NCBI RefSeq assembly: GCF_016881405.1
Contig: NZ_WOFE01000007.1
Coordinates: 62,001 to 126,000, forward strand
Source: Deefgea chitinilytica
GTDB lineage: Bacteria > Pseudomonadota > Gammaproteobacteria > Burkholderiales > Chitinibacteraceae
DNA length: 64,000 bases
Direction: 5' to 3'
In this document: piece by piece, positions 38,068 to 48,011 of the stretch
Layout of the letters: every line of letters starts with the position of its first letter
How positions within the stretch are numbered: position 1 is the stretch's first letter
The notes under the pieces: generated by a model
Told to the model about the DNA's origin: nothing
Database searches by the model: none
What the model saw: only the letters and a program-made list of their open reading frames with translations
Position numbers and translations under genes: made by a program

Positions 38068-38105
38068 CCCCGATCTAGTACATTTCTGGTCGGGGTTTCT
38101 TTTTT
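38068..38105 (+). terminator. Probable terminator of engB
   Basis: CCCCGA (38068-38073) and TCGGGG (38090-38095) with a 16-nt loop, then TTTCTTTTTTT. Two smaller hairpins precede it (AGGTGC/GCACCT near 38000 and GCTTCG/CGAAGC near 38040). The rest of the 37968-38301 gap holds the inverted repeat listed next. Confidence 0.55.
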
Positions 38106-38256
38106 TAGCCTATTTGTGGTGAAGTTTGGCGGCAAATGCCAACACCCACCGTTATTAGCCTTGTCTAATATCTCTCACTGGCATTATGATTTTCCAATAT
38201 GTATAAACTGTTCATCAGTTCACCTGTGGTAGGTGTACTATCTTGATAGCGCTGAG

Positions 38257-38282
38257 TTGACTAAGAAATTAGTCTTAGTCAA
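38257..38282. promoter_or_regulatory. Inverted repeat upstream of pilG
   Basis: TTGACTAAGA and TCTTAGTCAA separated by AATTAG: ten perfect base pairs. It ends 19 bp before the pilG ATG. It could be an operator or a leader hairpin. A smaller one, CACCT-GTGGT-AGGTG, lies at 38221-38235. TTGACT within it resembles a -35 element, but I find no good -10 element at the right distance. Confidence 0.5.
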
Positions 38283-38301
38283 TAAGTAATGGGGAAAGCT
38301 A

Positions 38302-38688
38302 ATGTCTAGTCTTGCTGGTATTAAGGTGATGGTTATCGATGACAGCAATACCATTCGACGCAGCGCTGAAATATTCTTAGGGCAAGCTGGATGCTCTGTG
38401 ATTTTGGCTGAAGATGGTTTTGATGCGTTAGCTAAAATTACTGACAATCACCCTGATGTTATTTTTGTGGATGTGATGATGCCCCGCTTGGACGGTTATC
38501 AGACTTGCGCCTTAATCAAAAAAAATCCGCGATTTAAATCTACTCCCGTGGTGATGTTGTCCTCAAAAGATGGCTTGTTTGACCGAGCTCGCGGTCGTAT
38601 GGTTGGCTCTGATGAGTACTTAACCAAACCGTTTACCAAAGACAGCCTATTGGCTGCTGTAGGCACTCACGCGACGAGTGCGACCTAA
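38302..38688 (+). CDS. pilG: Twitching motility response regulator PilG
   Basis: Single-domain CheY-like receiver of 128 residues, first gene of the Pil-Chp operon. The acidic pocket is in VMVIDDSN, the phosphoacceptor Asp in VIFVDVMMPRLDG, the Thr/Ser in MLSSKD and Lys in LTKPFT. The N-terminus MSSLAGIKVMVIDDSNTIRR is that of PilG, which in Pseudomonas promotes pilus extension. GGGGAAAG precedes the ATG. Confidence 0.92.
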   Translation: MSSLAGIKVMVIDDSNTIRRSAEIFLGQAGCSVILAEDGFDALAKITDNHPDVIFVDVMMPRLDGYQTCALIKKNPRFKSTPVVMLSSKDGLFDRARGRMVGSDEYLTKPFTKDSLLAAVGTHATSAT

Positions 38689-38711
38689 TCTAAAACTAAT
38701 GGAATTAAATT

Positions 38712-39074
38712 ATGACGATCAAAAAGATTCTGATTGTGGATGACTCGCCAACCGAGCGTCATTTTTTGGGTGAATTACTCACTAAGAATGGGTTTCAAAT
38801 TATTACTTTAGAGTCTGGCGAAGAGGCTGTTGCTCGCACAAAAGAAATTATGCCCGATTTAATTTTGATGGATGTGGTGATGCCTGGTATGAATGGATTT
38901 CAGGCGACCCGGACTATTACGCGGGATGAGGCAACTAAGAATATTCCGATTATTATGTGCACATCAAAGAATCAAGAAACCGATATGGTGTGGGCAAAGC
39001 GCCAAGGCGCAACTGAATATGTGGTTAAGCCTGTTGATCCACAAGAATTGCTGAATAAAATCGCCTCGCTTTAA
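38712..39074 (+). CDS. pilH: Twitching motility response regulator PilH
   Basis: A second CheY-like receiver, 120 residues, 23 bp after pilG. Conserved residues: ILIVDDSPTERHFL, LILMDVVMPGMNGFQ, MCTSKN and VVKPVD. PilH counterbalances PilG in Pseudomonas, favouring retraction or acting as a phosphate sink; the same role is inferred here. Confidence 0.92.
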   Translation: MTIKKILIVDDSPTERHFLGELLTKNGFQIITLESGEEAVARTKEIMPDLILMDVVMPGMNGFQATRTITRDEATKNIPIIMCTSKNQETDMVWAKRQGATEYVVKPVDPQELLNKIASL

Positions 39075-39097
39075 GGCGAGGCAGTCGAGGGTGTCAT

Positions 39098-39625
39098 ATG
39101 GCTAAGCGAATCTCTGAGCGAGTGAGTTTGCGTGAGTACCAACAAGGGGTAATGCAGCGCCTACAAACGGCGACGACGGTCGCACAGGTCGATGCCCGCT
39201 TGGGTTTGCAAATTGGCAATGACAACTGGCTGGTGGATTTAGCCGATGTGTCCGAGGTTATGCCTGTTCCTGCTGTTGCAAGTGTGCCGTTGGCGCACTC
39301 ATGGTTTAAAGGGGTTGCCAATATTCGCGGTAATTTAGTGAGTGTAGTTGATTTACCAGCCTTCTTTGGTCAGCAGCATCAAGGATTTACAATGCTTGCT
39401 CGTTTGGTGCTACTGCAGCCTCGACATTTGCCGCATGCTTCTGTGCTGGTCAACAAAATGATGGGTTTAAAGCATTTGGCAGATTTAGAACTACAAAGCT
39501 TAAGTGGTGCCGAGCCTGCGTGGGTGAGTGGTAAGTATAAAGATGCAACAGGTCAGTTGTGGCAAGTTTTGGATGTGGTGAAATTAGTGAATGAGCCTGC
39601 TTTTTTGCAGACAGGGATAGCATAA
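39098..39625 (+). CDS. pilI: CheW-like adaptor PilI
   Basis: Couples the receptor PilJ to the kinase ChpA. A 175-residue CheW-domain protein with the typical strands (LGLQIGNDNWLVDLADVSEV, GVANIRGNLVSVVDL). GAGGG lies ahead of ATG 39098. It lies between pilH and pilJ, 23 and 39 bp away. Confidence 0.92.
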   Translation: MAKRISERVSLREYQQGVMQRLQTATTVAQVDARLGLQIGNDNWLVDLADVSEVMPVPAVASVPLAHSWFKGVANIRGNLVSVVDLPAFFGQQHQGFTMLARLVLLQPRHLPHASVLVNKMMGLKHLADLELQSLSGAEPAWVSGKYKDATGQLWQVLDVVKLVNEPAFLQTGIA

Positions 39626-39664
39626 AAAAATTAAAAGTCACTCAGGGGTGGCGCGGGAGGTAGC

Positions 39665-41848
39665 ATGGCAGTGATGGAACGCATCAAGGGCTTGTTTTCA
39701 GGTAGCGACAAGGCGGGTAAATCTCGGTCGGGAGAAAGTAAAACATCATTCGACCCCTCTAGAACGACATGGATTCTAGATAAGATTCGTTTACCTGAGG
39801 GCGATGACGCCCAATCGCTTAAACCTGTTCCATTGATAGGCCATCTTCCTGCTCGCCAGCAAATGGCTATTTTTCTCGTTGCAATGGTGCTGAGTGTTGC
39901 ATTGTTTGCCGTTACCGCCTTCCTTTCATTCCGCTCAAGTAGTATCAATGCAGAAAATCAAGCAACAGCAACTGAAATGCAGATGTTGTCGCAGCGTATT
40001 GCGCGAGCATCAACTCAAGCCGTACGTGGCAACCCCGAGGCTTTTAAAATATTGGAAGAGTCTTACAACCGTTTTAATGATAACTTGACCCGATTAATGG
40101 ACAGACAAAGTGTCTGGAATATTTTTCAAGTTTCAGGTTCTGAACAATTAGCGCAAATTGAATCCGTTTGGAATACCTCATTTCGTCCCAATCCAAGCCG
40201 TCCTACGGTTGACACGATTCTGAAGCAAAAAGCCTCATTGATGTCGGTTGGTAATAGTGTTGAAGGTATTAATAGTAATGATGCCAAATTGCTAGAACAA
40301 ACTCAGCAATTTGCCTCTCTGTTGGCCGATAGTGGTGGTACTTTGCGTGAGTTGGATTATGCAAATCAGTTGGCGATGTTGTCACAACGGACATCAAAAA
40401 ATGCCAATGCAATGCTAGCGAGTGAACTGATTAATCCTGAAGTGGTGTTTTTATTAGGTAAAGACGTATCAACGTTTAATGAAATTGTTAAATCTTTCTT
40501 GGATGGCAATCCAGATTTACAAATTCGCCCAGTTACCACGACAGAAATGGCGAAAAAACTAGAGCAAATTCAAGTCTTGTTCAAAGATTTTGAGGTGGTC
40601 GTTAGTGCATTCTCGAAGAATATGCAGCCATTGGTTAATACGCGTTTGGCAAATCAAGCGATTGTGCGCGATTCAGAAAAGCTGTTGACCGATACTAAAT
40701 CGCTTGCTGAACAATACAGTAACTCAGTCGGCGGTTTTATCGTTGGCTTGGTTGAGATTATTTTGATTGCGATTGCGCTTGCCTCCTTGTTGTTGCTAGT
40801 TCGCGTGTTTAACCAAGAGTCAGTAAAACGCCGCTTGGCATCGGAAGCTGAAAACCGTAAAAATCAGGATGCGATTTTGCGATTGTTGAATGAGATGGGC
40901 GATTTGGCTGATGGTGATTTGACGATTCGTGCGTCGGTGACCGAAGACTTAACAGGCGCGATTGCGGACTCTATTAACTTCACGATTGAAGAGCTGCGTA
41001 CACTGATTACCGGTATTAACCGGGCAACCGAGAAAGTGAATGCCTCATCCGCAGAAGCGCAACAAATTTCAACTGAATTGTTGTCTGCCGCCGAGCGCCA
41101 ATCGCGTGAGATTGAAACAACTAACCGCAATGTCGCGCAAATCGTTAGTTCGATTCAAGGTGTTTCAAGTACAGCTGCGGAATCTGCCAACGTGGCGAAA
41201 ACTTCGCTATCCGCTGCGGAGTTAGGTGCAGAGGCAGTAAATAATCAGATTAAAGGGATGGGCGAGATTCGTGAGCAGATTCAAGAAACTGCGAAACGAA
41301 TTAAACGTCTCGGCGAATCGTCACAAGAGATTGGCGAGATCGTTGAATTGATTTCTGACATTACCGAACAGACCAACGTTTTGGCCTTGAATGCTGCGAT
41401 TCAAGCTGCCGCCGCGGGTGAGGCAGGCCGCGGTTTCTCGGTGGTTGCCGAAGAGGTTCAGCGTCTTGCGGAGCGTTCGGGTGAGGCGACTAAGCAGATC
41501 GGTGCGATTGTGAAAACGATTCAGGCCGATACGCATGATGCGGTTGCTGCGATGGAGTTATCGACGCAAGGTGTGGTTGAAGGGGCGAAACTGTCAGATG
41601 CTGCAGGTAATGCTCTGGCAGAAATCGGTAAGGTTTCCCATGAATTGGCGCGATTGATTGGCTCAATTGCTCACGAGACAGAAGATCAAACCCAATTGGC
41701 AACTCAAGTTAGTAAAACGATGCGTGATATTTTGGCGATTACAGAACAAACCACAGCAGGTACTCAACAATCTGCTGCGGCAGTCGGTCAGTTAACAGGC
41801 CTTGCTGCTGAGTTGAAAGCATCGGTTTCTGGTTTCAAACTGTCCTAA
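39665..41848 (+). CDS. pilJ: Type IV pilus chemoreceptor PilJ
   Basis: Methyl-accepting receptor of the Pil-Chp system, 727 residues. A cytoplasmic N-terminus of about 65 residues precedes TM1 (66-89). The periplasmic PilJ-type helical domain (about 90-354, with repeated MLSQR motifs) leads to TM2 (355-378), HAMP and a signalling domain with tip [20 protein letters not shown]. The strong site GGGAGGTAGC precedes the ATG. In Pseudomonas it senses surface contact through pilin. The tip and HAMP are clear. Confidence 0.94.
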   Translation: MAVMERIKGLFSGSDKAGKSRSGESKTSFDPSRTTWILDKIRLPEGDDAQSLKPVPLIGHLPARQQMAIFLVAMVLSVALFAVTAFLSFRSSSINAENQATATEMQMLSQRIARASTQAVRGNPEAFKILEESYNRFNDNLTRLMDRQSVWNIFQVSGSEQLAQIESVWNTSFRPNPSRPTVDTILKQKASLMSVGNSVEGINSNDAKLLEQTQQFASLLADSGGTLRELDYANQLAMLSQRTSKNANAMLASELINPEVVFLLGKDVSTFNEIVKSFLDGNPDLQIRPVTTTEMAKKLEQIQVLFKDFEVVVSAFSKNMQPLVNTRLANQAIVRDSEKLLTDTKSLAEQYSNSVGGFIVGLVEIILIAIALASLLLLVRVFNQESVKRRLASEAENRKNQDAILRLLNEMGDLADGDLTIRASVTEDLTGAIADSINFTIEELRTLITGINRATEKVNASSAEAQQISTELLSAAERQSREIETTNRNVAQIVSSIQGVSSTAAESANVAKTSLSAAELGAEAVNNQIKGMGEIREQIQETAKRIKRLGESSQEIGEIVELISDITEQTNVLALNAAIQAAAAGEAGRGFSVVAEEVQRLAERSGEATKQIGAIVKTIQADTHDAVAAMELSTQGVVEGAKLSDAAGNALAEIGKVSHELARLIGSIAHETEDQTQLATQVSKTMRDILAITEQTTAGTQQSAAAVGQLTGLAAELKASVSGFKLS

Positions 41849-41898
41849 TTAATCTTTAGGCCGCCCTGTATAGGTCGGCCTTCATCATGGAGCCCGCC

Positions 41899-44800
41899 AT
41901 GAGTATGCATACCGAATTTGATAAGGGCTCTTTGTTGTGGGTCAAGGCTGAAATTGATAGCACCTTGGCCCGCGCCAGTGATGCGCTTTCGCAATACACC
42001 ACCAACAAAGATGCTGCAGTACTAAAACACGCAAAGACCCATTTGCACCAAGCCTATGGTGCGCTTGATTTGGTTGAATTGACTGGCTTAGCACGATTTT
42101 GTGAAGAAGTTGAGCAGGTTTTATTGGTGTTAGAGAACGGCGAGCACGATGCTGTTGGCTTACCGTTGGTATTGCGTGCGATTCAGGAAATTGGGCAATA
42201 CTTAGATCGCCTCACGGCAGGCATGCCCAATATTCCTTTGTCTTTGCTGCCTACTTTCCGTGAGCTTGCGCAGTTACGCGGGGGAAGCTCATCGGGCTCC
42301 GAATTGTATTTCCCGCAGTTTTTACTAAATATGCCGGCGGGTTTACCGCAAAAAACGACTAGCGTTGCTGAAATGGCTCAAGTCATTAAACAACAACGGA
42401 TGCGCTATGAAAGTGGCTTATTGCGCTGGTTAAAAGGGCAAAAAGAAGTCGCGCCAGTGATGGCTGCGAGTTTGGCCGAGTTGGCCAAGCATCAAACTAG
42501 TACTCTGCCACGCAATTTTTGGTGGTCTGCTGCAGCACTGGTTGATGGCTTGGCGACCAATCGTGCTGAAGTCGATTTAGATCCACAACAAGTGTTATTG
42601 CGCTTGAACTTGCAAATTCGCCGCCTTGCCGATGGTTCCAGCAAAGTTGCAGAAAGATTGTTTCGCGATATTTTGTACCTATTGCCGCAATTGGATTGTG
42701 ATAGCGCCTTGGCGCGTCGCTTGGCGAGTGAATTTGATTTAAGTGATTTATTTCCAAACGCACAAACGGTGATGTCTGCTGAGGCAATGGCTTCAGAGCA
42801 AGTAGCACGCTCGTTGCGTGATGAATTGTCGCAGGCAAAAGAAGCTTGGTCACGTGTTGCCGCTGGTAATTTGGAAAAAACAGCCACAGTTCGTCAGTTG
42901 ATTCAGCAACTGGCTACTAAATCTGCGCCATTAAATATTGATGGTTTAGGCTCACTCTGGGATGGCTTATTAACTGCTATTTCGCAAGGTCAATCTAGCC
43001 AAGATTTAGCGCTTGAGATTGCCACAGGCTTGTTGCTTGCTGACAATGCCTTGGCGATTTATCCGAGTCATGCAGAAGATTTTGCGCAGCAAGTGAGCGC
43101 TTTATTACGTCGATTAAGTGATCCAAGTGCGAGCAATGAATTGCCGCATCTCGATGAAATCAGTCGTGAAGCGCAGGATCGCTTACTGCTATCGCAGCTT
43201 GCGCTTGAAATGCGCAGTAATTTGCTGGCGATTGAAGAGATATTGGATGCGTTTTTCCGTAATGCAGAAGAGCGTCATGCCTTAGTTGAAATCGAACCAA
43301 TGTTGCGTCAGGTGCAAGGTGCTCTGATGATGCTGGATCGACAAACCGCGGTTGATCTGACTCACGAATGTTTGCTGCGGATTGCTCATCATGCCGGTAC
43401 CGAGGCAAATCCAGAGCAGCACGAATTAGAAGAGTTGGCTGAAGCTTTATCAGCGCTTGGATTTTACGTTAATGATTTGGCACAAGAGCGTGACGACGAA
43501 GCTGCGCTATTGCCGTTGTTGCAACGCTTAACAGGTCATGTTGATGACGTTGCGGTGGTCGATGAGTTTGTTGCGCTAGAAGCAGAGCCAGAGTTGGCCA
43601 CGCCAGCTACTGAGCCAGTGAAAGAAGTGGCTGCAGAGCCGGTCGTTGAATCTCGTGCAATGCCGATTTCCGAGGCTGCAATTGATGCAGAGTTGCTTGA
43701 GGTTTACCTAGAAGAAGCTGTTGAAGTCTTGGCAACGATTGAAAGCCAGCAAGTTTTATTGCATAGCAATCCGCAAGACCGGGAAGCCTTTACCACGATG
43801 CGCCGTAGTTTCCATACGCTTAAGGGTAGTGGGCGGATGGTTGGTTTGTATCAATTGGGTGAAGTTGCATGGTCAATTGAACAACTGCTCAATAAATGGC
43901 TGCAACTGGATAAACCCGCGTCTGAGCGTTTGTTGGCCTTACTCGATTTTACTCATTTAGCTTTTGTTGGCTGGGTCGATCAACTTCAAAAGAGTGGTCA
44001 AGTTGAAGTTGAAGCTAGTGCTATTGAAACCGAGGCGTTGGCGCTACGTAATGAAGTAGAGGTGGCTGATGATGAAGAGGAAATTGCAGTCGCAGCCGCT
44101 ACGTCTGAAGTAGAAATGACTGTTTCCGATGATGTTCATATCGGTGAAGTGACGGTATCGGCGACCTTATTTACTATTTTCTGTGAAGAAGCGCGGAAGT
44201 ACCTAAGTGCTTTATCGCACGGTGTAGAAGTGTTGGCCGAATCAGGTGAGGTGGATGCCAATTTTATCTTGGCCGCACATACCCTAGGGGGGATTACCTC
44301 TACAGCTGGCTTTAGACCTCAGGGTGAGCTGGCATACGCTACTGAACATGCTTTGCAGCAGCTCTCGCAAGTGGGGCGTGAGCAGGTACCATTGTTTGCT
44401 GAAGCGGTGAGTACACTGCATGCGATGATGGCGAGTATTTTTGCCGAACAAATCCCTGCTGTTGCGCCTGAACTGATTGCACGCTTGGAGGCTTTGCAAG
44501 CAGAGTCCGCCGAGATGGTGCTTGAAGAAGAACCGAGCTTGGAACTTGACTCGGCCGAGTCAAGCGCGCCGATCAATATTGAACATAATCCAGCTTTTGT
44601 GGTCGACTTGGTAGAAGACACTCAGCAGGTTCAAGCGGAAGAGACGGCAGAGTTGCTAGCCTTGGATTTGCCTGAGTTGGACTTAGAGCTCGGTGGCGAT
44701 TCCGCGCTGACACTCGATGATGCTTTCGAGTTGGAAGAGGCTACTGAACCTTTAGCAAGCTTTGCTTTGCCAGAGGTGGAAGCCGATGAGCCAATAGAAG

Positions 44801-47580
44801 TCGCTTTAGATGCCGCCGAATCAGAACTTGCTGCGCTTGATTTAAGTTTAGCTCAGGAAGATGCGCAGGCTGCGGGTGAGCAGCCGCAGGTGGACGAGTT
44901 GGCCACGCAGATTGAATCACTAGAGGACAGCAATGCGCTTATTTCGGTACCGGCCGATGTATCGGCTGACGCTGATTTACCTTTGCTTGATTTGGTCTTA
45001 TCAGAGGAAGTTACACTAGAAGCAGAAGCAGAAGCAGAAGCAGAAGCAGAAGCAGAAGCAGAAGCAGAAGCAGAAGCAGAAGCAGAAGCAGAAGCAGAAG
45101 CAGAAGCAGAAGCCGACATTACATTCGATGAATTGGTTCTCACTGAAGAAGTGGAGCTGCCTACGGATGCACAGGTAATAGCAACGAGCGAGTCTGAGTT
45201 GATCGCCGTACCCGAAGCATTTGTCGCCACGGATCTGATCGGTAACTTGGGGCTGAGCACTGCCGCCGAGATTGATGAATCATCCCCGCTAGCACAATTG
45301 GTTTCTAGCGATGATACGCTCAATGCTGCGCGTGCAGAGCTGGATGCCACGCTGATTGATGATATCGACGATCAGCTGTTGCCGATTTTCATTGAGGAGA
45401 GCGAAGAGTTATTACCGCAACTGAGCCATGACTTGCGTTTATTGAGCGAAGGTTCAGACCACGGTGTAGTCTTGCAGCAAATCAAACGTACTCTGCACAC
45501 GGTAAAAGGCAGCGCCCGGATGAGCGGTGCGATGCGTATGGGTGAAGCCGCGCATCGGATGGAGTCGCGGCTAGTTGAGGCGGTTGAAGTCAATCCAGAG
45601 TTATTGGCTCGTTTGGAAGGCGATTACGATTTATTACTCGCTTTGTTTGCTGAACTCACCGAACCCGCTAAACCAGAGGAAGTCGCGGAGGTTAGTACAG
45701 GGGCGGTGCCTGTTGTCCCGAAATTGCTGGCCGCAGCAGAAACCGATAATAAAACGGTGATCCGCGTTAAATCAGAATTGGTTGATCAATTGGTCAATCA
45801 GGCCGGTGAAGTGGCGATTTCGCGTACGCGAATTGAAGCAGAAATGCTGATGTTCAAGAGCTCATTGCTTGATTTGACTGAGAACGTGGCGCGGTTACGC
45901 ACGCAATTGCGCGAGCTGGAAATTCAAGCCGAAACGCAAATGCAGGCGCGGGAAAAAGAAGTGCAAGAAATGCACACCAGCTTTGATCCACTGGAGTTTG
46001 ACCGCTTTAGCCGTTTGCAAGAGCTGACCCGCTTTATGGCCGAAAGTGTCAATGACGTGGGTACGGTGCAGCAAAGTTTGCTCAAAAATTTGGATGAATC
46101 GTCAGCTGCGCTGTTGGCGCAATCTCGAATGACCAAAGAATTGCAGCAAAGCTTGATGCGTGTGCGCATGGTGCCATTCTCTAGTGTTTCTGATCGTCTA
46201 TATCGCTTGACGCGTCAAGCGGGTAAAGAAGTTGGCAAGAAGGTCAACTTGGAGCTCAAAGGCGGCCGCGTTGAGATTGATCGTGGTGTGCTCGATAAAA
46301 TGATTTCACCGTTTGAGCACATGCTGCGCAATGCGATTGACCACGGTTTAGAGCCTAGTGAAGACCGTGTTCGCCAAGGCAAGAGCGAGTTTGGTGAAAT
46401 TCTGATTGAAGTTCGCCAAGAGGGTAATGAGCTGGTCTTGTTGCTTAAAGATGATGGTAAAGGCCTTGATCTACAGCGAATTCGCCAGAAAGGTTTGGAT
46501 AAAGGCTTGATTAGCGCAGATCAGCTTGTTTCTGATAATGATCTATGCCATTTGATTTTTGAGCCGGGTTTCTCAACCGCGTCGACGGTCACGCAATTGT
46601 CTGGTCGCGGCATTGGCATGGACGTGGTGAAGAACGAAGTCAGCAATTTGGGCGGTAAGATTGATGTATCGACCGTTGCTGGTCAAAGCACGACTTTTGT
46701 GATTCATTTGCCGTTGACATTGGCGGTAGCGCAAGTGCTGCTGGTGAAGGCAGGCGAGCGTTTGATTGCGATTCCGTCGGTGATGATTGAGCAAGTGCAA
46801 GAGTTGAAATCCGATGCTCTGGCGCGGCTTTATGAAAATCGTGAACAAGAATGGCTGGGGCAGCGCTATCGCTTCGCTTACTTGCCGCGTTTATTGGGCG
46901 ATGTGGCAGCGATTCCGGAGCAAAAACGTTATTCAACGGTGATTTTATTGCGCTCAGGCGCAGAGCGAATTGCACTCCACGTTGACCTGTTGGTAAAAAA
47001 CCAAGAGGTGGTGGTGAAGCCAATTGGTCCACAATTAGCGCGGATTCCGGGTGTGGTTGGGGCTACGGTGCTCGGTACCGGTGAGATCGTCATGATCATG
47101 AATCCGTTGGCCTTGTTGGCACAATCAGCGCAAATTACCGCTCAGGTTCAATCTGTCGATACCTCGCATCAAGCACAACCGACGATGCCAGAACAATTAT
47201 CGACCGCACCGGTGGTGATGGTGGTCGATGATTCATTAACGGTACGCAAGATTACGGGACGTTTATTGGCGCGTGAGGGCTTCCAAGTCGTGACCGCCAA
47301 AGACGGTGTTGACGCCTTGCAGCAATTGCACGATGTGAAACCTGCGGTGATGTTAGTCGATATCGAAATGCCACGGATGGATGGTTTTGAGTTAACGCGT
47401 AATGTACGCGTGGCCGACGATACTAAACATATCCCGATTATCATGATTACATCGCGGACGGCTGAGAAGCATAAAAAGTATGCGTTTGAGTTGGGCGTGA
47501 ATGCGTATCTAGGTAAACCGTATCAGGAAGACGAGTTGCTCGGTTTGATTCGCCGCTTAGTTGCTGAATCGGCTGCATAA
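41899..47580 (+). CDS. chpA: Hybrid CheA-type kinase ChpA (PilL) with multiple Hpt domains
   Basis: Central kinase of Pil-Chp, 1893 residues. ATG 41899 has GGAG six bases upstream, so it is preferred over ATG 41887. Order: an N-terminal FimL/Hpt-like region without a phosphoacceptor His; Hpt with H639 (SFHTLKGSGRM); Hpt-like with H794 (AAHTLGGITST); a long acidic linker with (Glu-Ala)16 at 1041-1072; Hpt with H1200 (TLHTVKGSARM); dimerisation and HATPase (NAIDHGLEPS, LKDDGKGLDL, GRGIGMDVV); a CheW domain; and a receiver with D1821 (MLVDIEMPRMDG). Pseudomonas ChpA has more Hpt domains. No CheR- or CheB-type gene (pilK, chpB) follows. Confidence 0.95.
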   Translation: MSMHTEFDKGSLLWVKAEIDSTLARASDALSQYTTNKDAAVLKHAKTHLHQAYGALDLVELTGLARFCEEVEQVLLVLENGEHDAVGLPLVLRAIQEIGQYLDRLTAGMPNIPLSLLPTFRELAQLRGGSSSGSELYFPQFLLNMPAGLPQKTTSVAEMAQVIKQQRMRYESGLLRWLKGQKEVAPVMAASLAELAKHQTSTLPRNFWWSAAALVDGLATNRAEVDLDPQQVLLRLNLQIRRLADGSSKVAERLFRDILYLLPQLDCDSALARRLASEFDLSDLFPNAQTVMSAEAMASEQVARSLRDELSQAKEAWSRVAAGNLEKTATVRQLIQQLATKSAPLNIDGLGSLWDGLLTAISQGQSSQDLALEIATGLLLADNALAIYPSHAEDFAQQVSALLRRLSDPSASNELPHLDEISREAQDRLLLSQLALEMRSNLLAIEEILDAFFRNAEERHALVEIEPMLRQVQGALMMLDRQTAVDLTHECLLRIAHHAGTEANPEQHELEELAEALSALGFYVNDLAQERDDEAALLPLLQRLTGHVDDVAVVDEFVALEAEPELATPATEPVKEVAAEPVVESRAMPISEAAIDAELLEVYLEEAVEVLATIESQQVLLHSNPQDREAFTTMRRSFHTLKGSGRMVGLYQLGEVAWSIEQLLNKWLQLDKPASERLLALLDFTHLAFVGWVDQLQKSGQVEVEASAIETEALALRNEVEVADDEEEIAVAAATSEVEMTVSDDVHIGEVTVSATLFTIFCEEARKYLSALSHGVEVLAESGEVDANFILAAHTLGGITSTAGFRPQGELAYATEHALQQLSQVGREQVPLFAEAVSTLHAMMASIFAEQIPAVAPELIARLEALQAESAEMVLEEEPSLELDSAESSAPINIEHNPAFVVDLVEDTQQVQAEETAELLALDLPELDLELGGDSALTLDDAFELEEATEPLASFALPEVEADEPIEVALDAAESELAALDLSLAQEDAQAAGEQPQVDELATQIESLEDSNALISVPADVSADADLPLLDLVLSEEVTLEAEAEAEAEAEAEAEAEAEAEAEAEAEAEAEADITFDELVLTEEVELPTDAQVIATSESELIAVPEAFVATDLIGNLGLSTAAEIDESSPLAQLVSSDDTLNAARAELDATLIDDIDDQLLPIFIEESEELLPQLSHDLRLLSEGSDHGVVLQQIKRTLHTVKGSARMSGAMRMGEAAHRMESRLVEAVEVNPELLARLEGDYDLLLALFAELTEPAKPEEVAEVSTGAVPVVPKLLAAAETDNKTVIRVKSELVDQLVNQAGEVAISRTRIEAEMLMFKSSLLDLTENVARLRTQLRELEIQAETQMQAREKEVQEMHTSFDPLEFDRFSRLQELTRFMAESVNDVGTVQQSLLKNLDESSAALLAQSRMTKELQQSLMRVRMVPFSSVSDRLYRLTRQAGKEVGKKVNLELKGGRVEIDRGVLDKMISPFEHMLRNAIDHGLEPSEDRVRQGKSEFGEILIEVRQEGNELVLLLKDDGKGLDLQRIRQKGLDKGLISADQLVSDNDLCHLIFEPGFSTASTVTQLSGRGIGMDVVKNEVSNLGGKIDVSTVAGQSTTFVIHLPLTLAVAQVLLVKAGERLIAIPSVMIEQVQELKSDALARLYENREQEWLGQRYRFAYLPRLLGDVAAIPEQKRYSTVILLRSGAERIALHVDLLVKNQEVVVKPIGPQLARIPGVVGATVLGTGEIVMIMNPLALLAQSAQITAQVQSVDTSHQAQPTMPEQLSTAPVVMVVDDSLTVRKITGRLLAREGFQVVTAKDGVDALQQLHDVKPAVMLVDIEMPRMDGFELTRNVRVADDTKHIPIIMITSRTAEKHKKYAFELGVNAYLGKPYQEDELLGLIRRLVAESAA
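45019..45108 (+). repeat. GAAGCA hexamer tandem repeat inside chpA
   Basis: Fifteen perfect copies of GAAGCA, followed by one GAAGCC, encode an alternating Glu-Ala stretch in the linker between the second and third Hpt domains. The unit is a multiple of three, so gain or loss of copies keeps the frame and changes only linker length. Confidence 0.97.
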
Positions 47581-47613
47581 GTTCTTTTGATTGAAATAGA
47601 TCGATTCGGTTAA

Positions 47614-47650
47614 TAAAAAAACCGCTCATTAATATGGAGCGGTTTTTTTA
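47614..47650. terminator. Terminator of the pil-chp operon
   Basis: AAAAAACCGCTC and GAGCGGTTTTTTT around an ATTAATATG-type loop, 33 bp after the chpA stop; A/T tracts on both sides also serve the convergent small gene. Confidence 0.9.
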
Positions 47651-47706
47651 TTGTTTTGGTATTGTCATCTAGCTTTTTAAAAGTAAGGGCTACAATGAAA
47701 TACCTG

Positions 47707-47973
47707 CTAATCGTAATCGGGTAGGCCGTAGGCGGTGAGAATAAAATCGTGCTGCGTTGCGTCCATAATGTCGGCCACAAAGGGCTGCAATAGGGCGATG
47801 CGATCAAGATCGAGCATATACGATAATTTCATTTCTGGATCGGGCTTGTCTTGTTCGGCAGCGAAAAGGCTGTACAAAAATTCAACCGACACCGTTTCGC
47901 TCAGCGGTAGGTGGCCGATAAAGCCGCCTTCCATGTCTTTTTCCCAAACTTCAATGGCGCGAACGATTTTCAT
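47707..47973 (-). CDS. Small conserved-looking protein, unknown
   Basis: An 88-residue acidic cytosolic protein (MKIVRAIEVWEKDMEGGFIGH at the start, shown one residue past its conserved-looking part WEKDMEGG; ends FILTAYGLPDYD). No signal or membrane segment. I recognise no family. It stands alone between the chpA terminator and the cobalamin genes, 38 bp from cobS, and could be the last gene of that operon. Confidence 0.6.
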   Translation of the reverse strand: MKIVRAIEVWEKDMEGGFIGHLPLSETVSVEFLYSLFAAEQDKPDPEMKLSYMLDLDRIALLQPFVADIMDATQHDFILTAYGLPDYD

Positions 47974-48011
47974 GTGATTTCCTTATGTCTGGCGGTCAGC
48001 ATCAGCGCCGA

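Noticed and set aside
45019-45108. Possible CRISPR array
   Set aside because: The unit is a 6-bp perfect tandem repeat with no spacers, inside a coding frame, and no cas gene is present.
44853-45350. Minus-strand frame encoding Ser-Ala repeats
   Set aside because: It is the complement of the GAAGCA tract inside chpA, not a separate gene.
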